A stretch of DNA of 5,595 nucleotides from Candidatus Odinarchaeota archaeon (GTDB lineage: Archaea; Asgardarchaeota; JAGGXT01): the NCBI GenBank assembly GCA_021162905.1, contig JAGGXT010000296.1:1-5595 (forward strand). Reading direction: 5' to 3'. Under the pieces are notes generated by a model, which worked only from the letters and a program-made list of their open reading frames with translations, was not told the origin of the DNA and did no database searches. Each line of letters begins with the position of its first letter. Position 1 is the stretch's first letter. A program made the position numbers and the translations under genes. This document shows positions 1 to 5,595 of this stretch, in pieces.

Positions 1-43
1 CCACTCTCTATCATAAATGATTTTAACTTATGGAAGAAAATTT

Positions 44-1060
44 CTAAGTTGATTTTTTGCTTATTACCTGTTTAATATTTTTAAGCAGATCACTTATTCC
101 TTCATTCTTTATTGCGGATATAAAAATTATGTTCTCATTTATTTGCTTTTTTAACTCTTCGAATTGAACCTTAGAAGCTATATCTTTTTTATTCGCAACA
201 GGAATTATTGGGATCTGAGGGAATAGGTTTTTTATTTCTAGAAAGAGAGAAACTTGCTGATTAATAGGAATACTAGACAAGTCACTAGGGTCAAAGATAA
301 AAATAATAAGGTCTGCTAAGTGTTTTAAAGCTGCAATTGCTTGTAGTTCAATTTTATTTCTTTTTGATATAGAACGATCAAGTAACCCAGGAGTATCAAT
401 AACTTGAATCATAAAGCCATTTAGCTTAAGATGGCCTATTATTATATTTCTTGTAGTGAATGGATATTCTGCAATCTCTGGCTTTGCAGAAGAAATTTGT
501 CTAACTAAGGTACTTTTACCTACATTTGGTGCTCCAGCAATAGTAATAGTTTTTAGATTTGGATCTGCGTCAGGTAATTTTGAGAGAGTTCTTCTAACAT
601 TTTCAAGAAAGATCAACCTATCATTGATATCAGATACCAATGATGCAAGACGACCAAAAGCAGCTCTTCGATAGTTAATAACCTCATTTACTTGTTTTGC
701 AGAGAGTATTCTTCGTGAATATTGTTTCTTTAGTTTTTTCATAACTTCTATAGCTCCAGAAATGGAGCCTAAGGCCTTTCTAATTTTGTTAACGTCAAAA
801 AGTATATCAGCTATTTCGCGATAGAATGGATGAATATTGTCAAACGACGGATATTCTTTTACAACCTTTGTAAGTCTATTAATAACTATTTCATATGCTG
901 TATTAAGTTTAGCGTGAGCCAACTTTCTAGCACGTATTATAAGAGGTATTCGCTTAGATTGAGAAGTAGACACTTTTGCACTTCTCTTAAAGGCTATATC
1001 TATTAATTGCTCACCTGGTAAAATGGGAGATATGTTTCGAAATGGATTTAAGTGCTTCAT
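44..1060 (-). CDS. Nog1-like archaeal GTPase (large ribosomal subunit assembly)
   Basis: A 338-residue GTPase of the Nog1 branch of the Obg/Nog1 superfamily. In eukaryotes Nog1 acts in pre-60S ribosome maturation; a matching role in 50S assembly in the archaeal cytoplasm is inferred. Residues 1-165 form a charged, mostly helical region as in the NOG1 N-terminal domain. The G domain follows with all motifs visible: G1 GAPNVGKS (176-183), G2 within YPFTTRN (199-205), G3 DTPG (222-225), G4 NKKD (290-293) and G5 around ISA (314-316). It stops shortly after G5 and lacks the long C-terminal tail of eukaryotic Nog1, which is the usual archaeal length. The ATG is preceded by AGTGA with five bases between, a one-mismatch form of the GGTGA signal used by neighbours. 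It is divergent from rtcA and probably has its own promoter. Bacterial Obg is excluded because there is no glycine-rich Obg fold. Confident in the family, less so in the exact ribosomal step. Confidence 0.93.
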   Translation of the reverse strand: MKHLNPFRNISPILPGEQLIDIAFKRSAKVSTSQSKRIPLIIRARKLAHAKLNTAYEIVINRLTKVVKEYPSFDNIHPFYREIADILFDVNKIRKALGSISGAIEVMKKLKKQYSRRILSAKQVNEVINYRRAAFGRLASLVSDINDRLIFLENVRRTLSKLPDADPNLKTITIAGAPNVGKSTLVRQISSAKPEIAEYPFTTRNIIIGHLKLNGFMIQVIDTPGLLDRSISKRNKIELQAIAALKHLADLIIFIFDPSDLSSIPINQQVSLFLEIKNLFPQIPIIPVANKKDIASKVQFEELKKQINENIIFISAIKNEGISDLLKNIKQVISKKST

Positions 1061-1110
1061 TTAAATCACTAAATTAGTTATTAATGACAATCTTTAAAAT
1101 ATATCTACTT

Positions 1111-1125
1111 TTATTTGAAAAATAA
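1111..1125. repeat. Small AT-rich palindrome, possible operator
   Basis: TTATTT-GAA-AAATAA is an exact 6-base inverted repeat with a 3-base spacer. It lies just downstream of the TATA-like stretch in the rtcA direction, where an archaeal repressor could overlap the transcription start. In such AT-rich DNA a palindrome of this size can arise by chance, so the operator role is weak inference. Confidence 0.25.
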
Positions 1126-1150
1126 GACACAATTAAAATTTCTTGGAATT

Positions 1151-1155
1151 GGTGA
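1151..1155 (+). promoter_or_regulatory. Shine-Dalgarno site that sets the rtcA start
   Basis: GGTGA, complementary to the archaeal 16S rRNA 3' end (CACCUCC core), lies five bases before ATG 1161. It lies inside the in-frame extension that begins at TTG 1143, and no comparable signal precedes that TTG. It therefore supports ATG 1161 as the start. Confidence 0.8.
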
Positions 1156-1160
1156 CTTGT

Positions 1161-2225
1161 ATGATAAAAATTGATGGAAGTATGGGTGAAGGTGGAGGGC
1201 AAATATTAAGGATGTCTGTGGCCCTCTCTGCGGTACTAGGATTACCAGTAAAGATCTATAATATAAGAAAAAAAAGAAGCCCGAGTGGGCTAAGGCCACA
1301 ACATCTTAATGCTGTTAAGGCGTTAGCTATGTTGTCTGATGCAGACATTCGAGGTTTGCATATTGGATCAGAAGAAATTGAATTTATACCTAGAGAACTT
1401 AAGGGAGGAAATTTTAAAATCGATATAGGAACTGCTGGAAGTATAAGCCTTATGCTTCAAGCATTACTGCCGGCGGCAGTTTTTTCTAGAAAGCAAGTTA
1501 ACTTAGAGATTCGTGGTGGTAGCGATGTTCCTTGGTCACCACCTATAGATTATATGAGAATGGTTTTTTTGCCAACTATTAAAAAGATGGGAGCTAATAT
1601 CGAAATAGAGCTTATTCGCCGAGGACACTACCCTAAGGGAGGAGGTATTGTAAGAGCTATTATCAATCCAGTAAAAAAGTTAGAATCAATAAGAATTACA
1701 GAGCCAGGAAAAGTTATAAAAATTAAAGGGATCTCTCATGCTGTGAGATTACCATCACATGTCGCTGAACGACAAGCAAATTCAGCAATTGAGATTTTAA
1801 GAAAAAATGGATTTAACAATATAGAAATTATTAGAGAATATTATGAGAGAAATAAAGATCCACACATTGGTCCAGGAAGCGGTATTACTCTTTGGGCAAT
1901 TACTGAAAAAAGTATTTTGGGAGGAGATGCTCTAGGAGCACGTGGAAAACCAGCTGAAAAGGTTGGAGAAGAAGCTGCTAGAAAATTACTAAATGAAATT
2001 AATTCAGGTGCTGCTTTTGATAGACATATGGGTGACATGTTAGTTATATGGAGTTATCTTGCAGATGGATTAAGTGAATATACAACATCTGAGTTAACAC
2101 TACATGCAAAAACATGTTTAGATCTAATAAAAATTTTTAATCCCAACGCGGAGATAAGGGTGGAGGGAGACATTGGCAAACCAAGTAGAATAACAATAAG
2201 AGGGATTTCGTTTGAGGGATATTAA
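1161..2225 (+). CDS. rtcA: RNA 3'-terminal phosphate cyclase
   Basis: Converts an RNA 3'-phosphate to a 2',3'-cyclic phosphate using ATP, through an enzyme-AMP intermediate on a histidine. The 354-residue protein matches the length of catalytic RtcA. Visible family features are the N-terminal EGGGQILR (10-17), RPQHLNA (45-51), the signature RGHYPKGGGIV (154-164), and a C-terminal TLHAKT segment whose His315 aligns by context with the adenylated histidine of E. coli RtcA (His309). The insert domain would fall at about 175-270. Retention of this histidine and of the RPQH segment argues for a real cyclase and against the non-catalytic Rcl1 branch. I chose ATG 1161 over TTG 1143 because GGTGA stands five bases before it and because the protein then begins MIKIDGS, the normal family N-terminus. 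The stop lies inside the next gene, an ogt homologue, suggesting co-transcription and translational coupling. Physiological RNA targets are not evident from context. Confidence 0.95.
   Translation: MIKIDGSMGEGGGQILRMSVALSAVLGLPVKIYNIRKKRSPSGLRPQHLNAVKALAMLSDADIRGLHIGSEEIEFIPRELKGGNFKIDIGTAGSISLMLQALLPAAVFSRKQVNLEIRGGSDVPWSPPIDYMRMVFLPTIKKMGANIEIELIRRGHYPKGGGIVRAIINPVKKLESIRITEPGKVIKIKGISHAVRLPSHVAERQANSAIEILRKNGFNNIEIIREYYERNKDPHIGPGSGITLWAITEKSILGGDALGARGKPAEKVGEEAARKLLNEINSGAAFDRHMGDMLVIWSYLADGLSEYTTSELTLHAKTCLDLIKIFNPNAEIRVEGDIGKPSRITIRGISFEGY
2200..2203 (+). promoter_or_regulatory. Probable Shine-Dalgarno for the ogt-like gene
   Basis: GAGG lies eight bases before the TTG at 2212. That is the register expected when the CCUCC part of the anti-Shine-Dalgarno is used instead of the CACC part used at rtcA and nadM. 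It lies inside the 3' end of rtcA. An in-frame stop (TAA 2197-2199) upstream leaves TTG 2212 as the first possible start. Confidence 0.5.
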
Positions 2226-2562
2226 CCAAAGAAACCTTGTTTATGAACTATTGAAGAAAATTCCCAAAGGAAGAGTTGTTACATATGGAGATATAGCAAA
2301 AGTACTTGGAATAAAATCTGCTAGGGTAATTGGATATTATATGAAGACAAATCCCACACCAGTTATAGTGCCGTGTCATAGAGTTGTAATGGGAGACGGA
2401 AGTATTGGCGGGTTTTCCCTTGGTATAGAGAAGAAAATTAAACTTCTTAATGAGGAGGGTATTTCCGTAGTGAATAATAAAATAGTTAATTTTGAGAATA
2501 TTAAAATGACAATTGATGAGTTAAAAGAGATACTTAGGGAAATTAAAAGATATAGAAAGTAA
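2212..2562 (+). CDS. ogt: Single-domain O6-alkylguanine-DNA alkyltransferase homologue
   Basis: A 116-residue homologue of the DNA-binding and active-site domain of methylated-DNA-protein cysteine methyltransferase, which transfers alkyl groups from O6-alkylguanine to its own cysteine. It keeps the PCHRV motif with Cys55. By spacing from that cysteine, the residues equivalent to human MGMT Arg128, Asn137, His146 and Glu172 are also present (Arg38, Asn47, His56, Glu82), as is Tyr25 in the TYG of the helix-turn-helix region. It lacks the N-terminal domain found in most Ogt/MGMT proteins; the TTG start falls right where the conserved domain begins and a stop lies just upstream, so this is not a misplaced start. 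Alkyltransferase-like (ATL) proteins are also short but usually have Trp at the cysteine position; this one has Cys. Residues 88-116 are a Lys/Glu-rich tail I do not recognise. It overlaps the end of rtcA by 14 bases. The family is clear; whether it repairs DNA or only recognises lesions is open. Confidence 0.85.
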   Translation: MRDINQRNLVYELLKKIPKGRVVTYGDIAKVLGIKSARVIGYYMKTNPTPVIVPCHRVVMGDGSIGGFSLGIEKKIKLLNEEGISVVNNKIVNFENIKMTIDELKEILREIKRYRK

Positions 2563-2575
2563 AGTATAATATGTG

Positions 2576-2591
2576 ATAACTACATAACTAC
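2576..2591. repeat. Exact 8-base tandem duplication at the convergent junction
   Basis: ATAACTAC occurs twice head to tail, filling the right half of the 29-base spacer between the ogt-like stop and the nadM stop. It is probably a small slippage product. No hairpin or T-tract that would act as a terminator for either direction is obvious in this spacer. Confidence 0.5.
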
Positions 2592-3116
2592 TTATTCATC
2601 CTTGCTAGCTAATGTTTGAAGACGCTCTGGGCCTTTAATTTCCTTTATATAATCTACTATCACTTTAGGAACCAAATGTTCCCATGGTTTATTCTCAAGC
2701 ATAAGTTTTCTGATATATGTTGCGGAGTATTTATCCCTTTCGAGAAATGGAATTTTTCGAACCTCATAACCTTCTTTCTCAAATAGAAGCGTAACAAGAG
2801 AATTATTTGAGTATACTACATTGAATGTTGGAGATAAAGCCTTTACATGAGATACCCATATGTCATTATTATTTACATCAGGAATTGGAACTATCCAAAA
2901 CCTCGTAATTGGGATATTTTCACTTAGTAGTCCTATGCGAATCATATACATCCTTTCACCAGCTGTAAACGGATTACGAATCGAATAACTTAATTGGGCA
3001 CTACCAATACCAATTACAACTTCATCGCATTCATTTAAAATATACTTTATAGCATGTAGATGCCCTTTGTGGAACGGTTGAAATCGACCAATATAGAATG
3101 CCCTACAGAAAGTCAT
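2592..3116 (-). CDS. nadM: Nicotinamide-nucleotide adenylyltransferase, archaeal NadM type
   Basis: Makes NAD from nicotinamide mononucleotide and ATP, the last step of cytoplasmic NAD synthesis. The 174-residue protein has the nucleotidyltransferase signature GRFQPFHKGH (10-19, with the HxGH pair His16 and His19), the GSAQ segment (38-41) followed by NPFTAGER (48-55), and the C-terminal YSATYIR (130-136), a variant of the family's ISSTxxR phosphate-binding motif. Size and motifs match archaeal NadM rather than bacterial NadD. The start is ATG 3116: AGGTGA precedes it with five bases between, and one base separates it from the stop of the upstream SAM hydrolase gene. The in-frame GTG at 3125 lies within that ribosome-binding site and would overlap the preceding gene. 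It is the last gene of a three-gene minus-strand unit and converges on the ogt-like gene. The ATY in place of STY in the C-terminal motif is a small departure and need not affect activity. Confidence 0.94.
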   Translation of the reverse strand: MTFCRAFYIGRFQPFHKGHLHAIKYILNECDEVVIGIGSAQLSYSIRNPFTAGERMYMIRIGLLSENIPITRFWIVPIPDVNNNDIWVSHVKALSPTFNVVYSNNSLVTLLFEKEGYEVRKIPFLERDKYSATYIRKLMLENKPWEHLVPKVIVDYIKEIKGPERLQTLASKDE

Positions 3117-3117
3117 A

Positions 3118-3921
3118 TTACTCACCTAAAAATACTTTTACGGTATCACCAACTTTTACGTTAAGAAGTTTTGATGCATTACCCTGGTTTATTGAAATTT
3201 CTAAGAAGTTAAAACTATCAATAAAACAGAGTAGATGCCCTATTGGAACATGGCCAAAAGATTTAACGAAGGGGATATTTAACTTTTTGTCCTTTATTTC
3301 AATACTTATTTGACGCCCATAAAGTTTATCTATATTTTTTAAATGAGAGACATGGATATTTGTAATAATATTCCCGAAATCATCGATGTGGATAACCCTT
3401 CCTAATAGTCCCTCTTTTTCAACTATAGGTTCTGAAAACGGAGGTATCACTATTTCGTCTATGCTTAGCGATCTACCAATTGAAGAAAAATTACCTGTAC
3501 GAGCTAAATGAGCAGCGACGGGAGCAAAGATATCTCTACCATGAAAAGTCGAAGAGACATTTTGGAGAAATAATTCTTCGTTTTCTATTAGTCGTATTTC
3601 AACGATTCCATCTATTTTAGAAGCAAGTGTCAATAAGCCATTATCAGGACCTATAAAAAAATAATTTTTTGTTTTTATCGCAATCGCTTTTCTTTCTGTC
3701 CCAACACCAGGATCTACAACACCAACATGTATTGTCCCCTTTGGAAAATAACTGAATGCAGACGCTAGGATAAATGCGCCGCTTAAAACGTCAAACTTTC
3801 TAACTTCATGAGAGATGTCTATTATTCTTACAGATGGACATATTGACAATATTACACCTTTCATTATTGCTACGTAGCTATCACGTAAACCAAAATCAGT
3901 GGTCAGTGTAATAACCGTCAT
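3118..3921 (-). CDS. S-adenosyl-L-methionine hydrolase (adenosine-forming), DUF62 family
   Basis: A 267-residue member of the SAM hydroxide adenosyltransferase family (DUF62, PF01887), which uses water to split SAM into adenosine and L-methionine. The family's conserved blocks appear in order: LTTDFGLRDSYVAIMKG (6-22), VVDPGVGTER (68-77), GPDNGLL (91-97), STFHGRDIFAPVA (124-136), DDFGNIITN (180-188) and a C-terminal SFNFLEISINQGNAS (236-250). The Asp-Arg-His set described for the Pyrococcus horikoshii enzyme corresponds to Asp70, Arg77 and His127. It is related to fluorinase and chlorinase, but those are rare and the hydrolase assignment is the default for archaea. The start MTVITLTTDFG matches the family N-terminus. 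It begins six bases after the mutS-like stop and ends one base before nadM, so it is the middle gene of an operon. A likely role is SAM turnover or supply of adenosine; this is inference. Confidence 0.93.
   Translation of the reverse strand: MTVITLTTDFGLRDSYVAIMKGVILSICPSVRIIDISHEVRKFDVLSGAFILASAFSYFPKGTIHVGVVDPGVGTERKAIAIKTKNYFFIGPDNGLLTLASKIDGIVEIRLIENEELFLQNVSSTFHGRDIFAPVAAHLARTGNFSSIGRSLSIDEIVIPPFSEPIVEKEGLLGRVIHIDDFGNIITNIHVSHLKNIDKLYGRQISIEIKDKKLNIPFVKSFGHVPIGHLLCFIDSFNFLEISINQGNASKLLNVKVGDTVKVFLGE
3122..3127 (-). promoter_or_regulatory. Shine-Dalgarno for nadM inside the preceding gene
   Basis: AGGTGA on the minus strand lies within the last codons of the SAM hydrolase gene (…GGT GAG TAA), five bases before ATG 3116. 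The arrangement implies translational coupling: a ribosome finishing the upstream gene is already at the nadM start. Confidence 0.8.
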
Positions 3922-3927
3922 GTTCGA

Positions 3928-5595
3928 TTATTCCTCCTTGAGTTCTTTAAACTTATCAAGAATACGTTTAAATATTTCATTCATAGGGGAGGGTGATAAT
4001 TTATATAATCGCTGAACGATCAATTCAGGCATGCTCTTTGCAAGGTAATTAAATTTTGGAGATCTATCTACTATTAGATTTAGATTTTCATCAAGTCCTT
4101 TTGCTTCAATACCATCTATACGTAGCTTGGCATTTGTTAATTTTGAGATTCTTTCAGCAAGGTGAGATACCAATACAACACATGTATTTTCATTTTTGTC
4201 AAATAAATTCAGCATTGTTGATATTATCTTTGCTGCAGCATCAGCTTCTGTCGATGCTTCCCATTCATCAAAACAAACTATTTTTTTAGCCGACGAGATC
4301 ACAAGATTGGCCATTCTTTTTAGAGAAGTTTCAAACGCACCAGCATCCAACATTCCTTGTGATTTGGCGTAAAAAAATATTTGGTCAAAAAGGCCAGTTA
4401 TAGCTTTTTTAGCAGGAACAGGTAAACCCATCTGACTAAGTATAACTATTTGTAATAATGTATGCAAAAGCGTTGTTTTTCCACCGCTATTTGCACCACT
4501 TAGAATAATAACACGTTCACCGTGTGTATTGGGGAAGTTTAATGGAACATCACCAACAATATAATTTACTGGCTGGACTTTATTAAAATCAAATTCAAAC
4601 TCTTTTAGCAAAAACAAATTTATAGCTTCAGTGAAAGCTATACCAGTATATTTAGTATCAACAATAGGCGGATTTAAATCGTATTTTTCAGAAAATTCGC
4701 CTATCGTAAGATAAAAATCAAGCTCAAAGAAACAATTAATGGCATCCTGGATTGCGTTTTTTAATCGCTTTAGCTCATAAGCCACCTGCCTTATGAGTTC
4801 GTATTTTCGTATATTATAATCTCGACGAATTTTGCTTTCTAGTTCCTTAACTTTGGCAGGATTTGCCTCTATTGGAAGAACATACGTTCGTGGAAAAATT
4901 TCCTCAACCCAGTAACTTTCGTCGAGGTTTAAAATCTCATATAGTTTACTCTCAGCAGTATCTATACTTGAATAAATAATTTCAGTTATTTCCTCTGGAA
5001 GATAATTTCTTAGTTGCGAAGGATCTATGGATTCTTCTTTTGCTGCCTCAAGAATTTTTAAAATTTGCCTACCATCTATGGTTACTGCGCTACTTCCAAT
5101 TTTTCTCTTAATCTCTTCATTAAGCAATGCTTCAGCTTCTCCCACGGCCGAATATAGTAATTCATAAGCTCTTCTAAGATTATCTAATTCACGATCCACG
5201 CCTTCTTTTATTGACATATCCTCATTAATTATATTGACTACATCTCTTGCCTTTTTTAGAGCTTCAAAATCAACTTTAGACAAAATTTGATTTAGAGGAT
5301 ATATTTCTTTATATTCATATAGAAGGCTTGATAACTCTAAGACCGCACGAATTGTTTCTAAGTTTTCTGAAAAGAAAGAGAGTATTTTCTCTGGGACTAT
5401 GTCTTCTTCTCTTACACTTTCAGTAACATATAGATTTGTATAATCAAATTTGGTAGTTGAAACAGGTTCCTCTGTTATTAAAATGACGAAATCAAATGTA
5501 CTTAGAAACTCAGGTAACTTATTTAGATTTTCTATTTTCTCAACCATGATGTACTTATCAAATTCATATTCTTTAATTGTTGATAGATATTCTTC
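3928..5595 (-). CDS. Archaeal MutS-like ATPase, 5' end cut off by the window
   Basis: A MutS-family (domain V) ATPase, probably acting on DNA; its precise pathway in archaea is not settled. Positions are counted from the in-frame ATG at 5547. Residues about 115-270 are long charged helices, fitting the MutS core and clamp levers. The ATPase domain (about 320-500) has Walker A GANSGGKTT (351-359), a signature-like GAFETSLKRM (403-412), Walker B ending FDE (426-428, catalytic Glu428) and an H-loop VLVSHLAE (458-465). I see no mismatch-recognition domain and no C-terminal Smr nuclease, which separates it from bacterial MutS and from canonical MutS2; it resembles the short archaeal MutS-related group. 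The frame stays open from ATG 5547 to the last base, adding 16 sensible codons with no stop, so the true start lies outside. Some archaeal relatives have an N-terminal helix-hairpin-helix region, which may be what is missing. It is the first visible gene of an operon with the SAM hydrolase and nadM genes. Confidence 0.88.
   Translation of the reverse strand, partial: EEYLSTIKEYEFDKYIMVEKIENLNKLPEFLSTFDFVILITEEPVSTTKFDYTNLYVTESVREEDIVPEKILSFFSENLETIRAVLELSSLLYEYKEIYPLNQILSKVDFEALKKARDVVNIINEDMSIKEGVDRELDNLRRAYELLYSAVGEAEALLNEEIKRKIGSSAVTIDGRQILKILEAAKEESIDPSQLRNYLPEEITEIIYSSIDTAESKLYEILNLDESYWVEEIFPRTYVLPIEANPAKVKELESKIRRDYNIRKYELIRQVAYELKRLKNAIQDAINCFFELDFYLTIGEFSEKYDLNPPIVDTKYTGIAFTEAINLFLLKEFEFDFNKVQPVNYIVGDVPLNFPNTHGERVIILSGANSGGKTTLLHTLLQIVILSQMGLPVPAKKAITGLFDQIFFYAKSQGMLDAGAFETSLKRMANLVISSAKKIVCFDEWEASTEADAAAKIISTMLNLFDKNENTCVVLVSHLAERISKLTNAKLRIDGIEAKGLDENLNLIVDRSPKFNYLAKSMPELIVQRLYKLSPSPMNEIFKRILDKFKELKEE
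3933..3938 (-). promoter_or_regulatory. Shine-Dalgarno for the SAM hydrolase gene
   Basis: AGGAGG on the minus strand lies in the final codons of the mutS-like gene, 11 bases before ATG 3921. It is a strong match to the anti-Shine-Dalgarno but about three bases further from the start than the register of the other genes here. Confidence 0.6.

Larger units (their letters stand above)
1061..1160. promoter_or_regulatory. Divergent intergenic promoter region (Nog1-like gene / rtcA)
   Basis: This is the only spacer in the window long enough for promoters, and it must serve the genes on both sides. An AT-only stretch, TTTAAAATATAT at 1093-1104, resembles an archaeal TATA box in either direction. 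Used rightward, it would place the rtcA transcript start near 1123-1128 with a short leader. Used leftward, it would start the Nog1-like transcript near 1070, almost leaderless. I see no convincing BRE purine pair, and the whole spacer is AT-rich, so the exact elements are a guess while the presence of promoters is close to certain. Confidence 0.55.

Noticed and set aside
1..14. A minus-strand ATG at 14-12 that could begin another gene running off the left edge.
   Set aside because: Only four complete codons are visible and no Shine-Dalgarno precedes it, so nothing supports it as a gene.
1841..2038. Open minus-strand frame of 65 codons opposite rtcA.
   Set aside because: Antisense to conserved RtcA coding sequence, Pro/Ser/Ala-rich with no start signal or family resemblance.
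2563..2591. Possible bidirectional terminator between the convergent ogt-like and nadM genes.
   Set aside because: The 29 bases contain no stable inverted repeat and no T-run in either direction; only a short tandem duplication is present.
3098..3313. Open plus-strand frame of 71 codons across the nadM/SAM hydrolase junction.
   Set aside because: It runs antisense over two well-supported genes and has no ribosome-binding site or recognisable domain.
3922..3927. SAM-responsive riboswitch controlling the SAM hydrolase gene.
   Set aside because: Only six bases separate it from the preceding gene, leaving no leader for an aptamer.
4056..4289. Open plus-strand frame of 77 codons opposite the MutS-like ATPase domain.
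   Set aside because: It lies wholly antisense to the strongly conserved ATPase region, has low-complexity Leu/Gln/His composition and no recognisable motif; it is a shadow frame.
1..5595. CRISPR array, insertion sequence, tRNA or rRNA genes, or an undescribed multi-gene defence system.
   Set aside because: The window is almost fully occupied by six recognisable housekeeping-type genes; no repeat-spacer pattern, transposase, terminal inverted repeats or RNA gene was seen.

Overview
The window reads as an AT-rich archaeal chromosome segment with six tightly packed protein genes and no sign of mobile DNA. The archaeal reading rests on three things. The gene families have archaeal-type architectures: a short Nog1 GTPase, an RNA 3'-phosphate cyclase, a NadM-type NMN adenylyltransferase, an S-adenosyl-L-methionine hydrolase (DUF62) and a MutS-like ATPase without the bacterial mismatch-recognition modules. 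Start codons follow GGTGA-type Shine-Dalgarno sequences at a fixed distance. Codons such as AGA and ATA are frequent. I cannot place the organism more narrowly from sequence alone.

Layout: bases 1-43 hold nothing I can support. A Nog1-like GTPase gene (44-1060, minus) is divergently arranged with rtcA (1161-2225, plus). The roughly 100-base spacer between them must hold both promoters and contains an AT-rich TATA-like stretch and a small palindrome. rtcA overlaps a short ogt-like gene (2212-2562, plus) by 14 bases, so the two are probably co-transcribed. After a 29-base convergent junction, three minus-strand genes follow, transcribed right to left with almost no spacing: a mutS-like gene (5' end cut off by the right edge), then a SAM hydrolase gene, then nadM.

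Functionally the window is informational and housekeeping: large-subunit ribosome assembly (Nog1), RNA end modification (RtcA), alkylated-DNA repair or recognition (Ogt-like), a DNA-transaction ATPase (MutS-like), SAM breakdown to adenosine and methionine, and the last step of NAD synthesis (NadM). The three-gene minus operon joins two enzymes of adenine-containing cofactor metabolism to a DNA-maintenance ATPase; any functional link is inference.

Two start sites needed correction: rtcA begins at ATG 1161 (not TTG 1143), and nadM at ATG 3116 (not GTG 3125). In both cases GGTGA sits exactly five bases before the chosen ATG. The mutS-like frame stays open to the window edge, so its true start is not visible. 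I found no clearly novel system. The most notable item is a one-domain O6-alkylguanine-DNA-alkyltransferase homologue that keeps the reactive cysteine but lacks the usual N-terminal domain.
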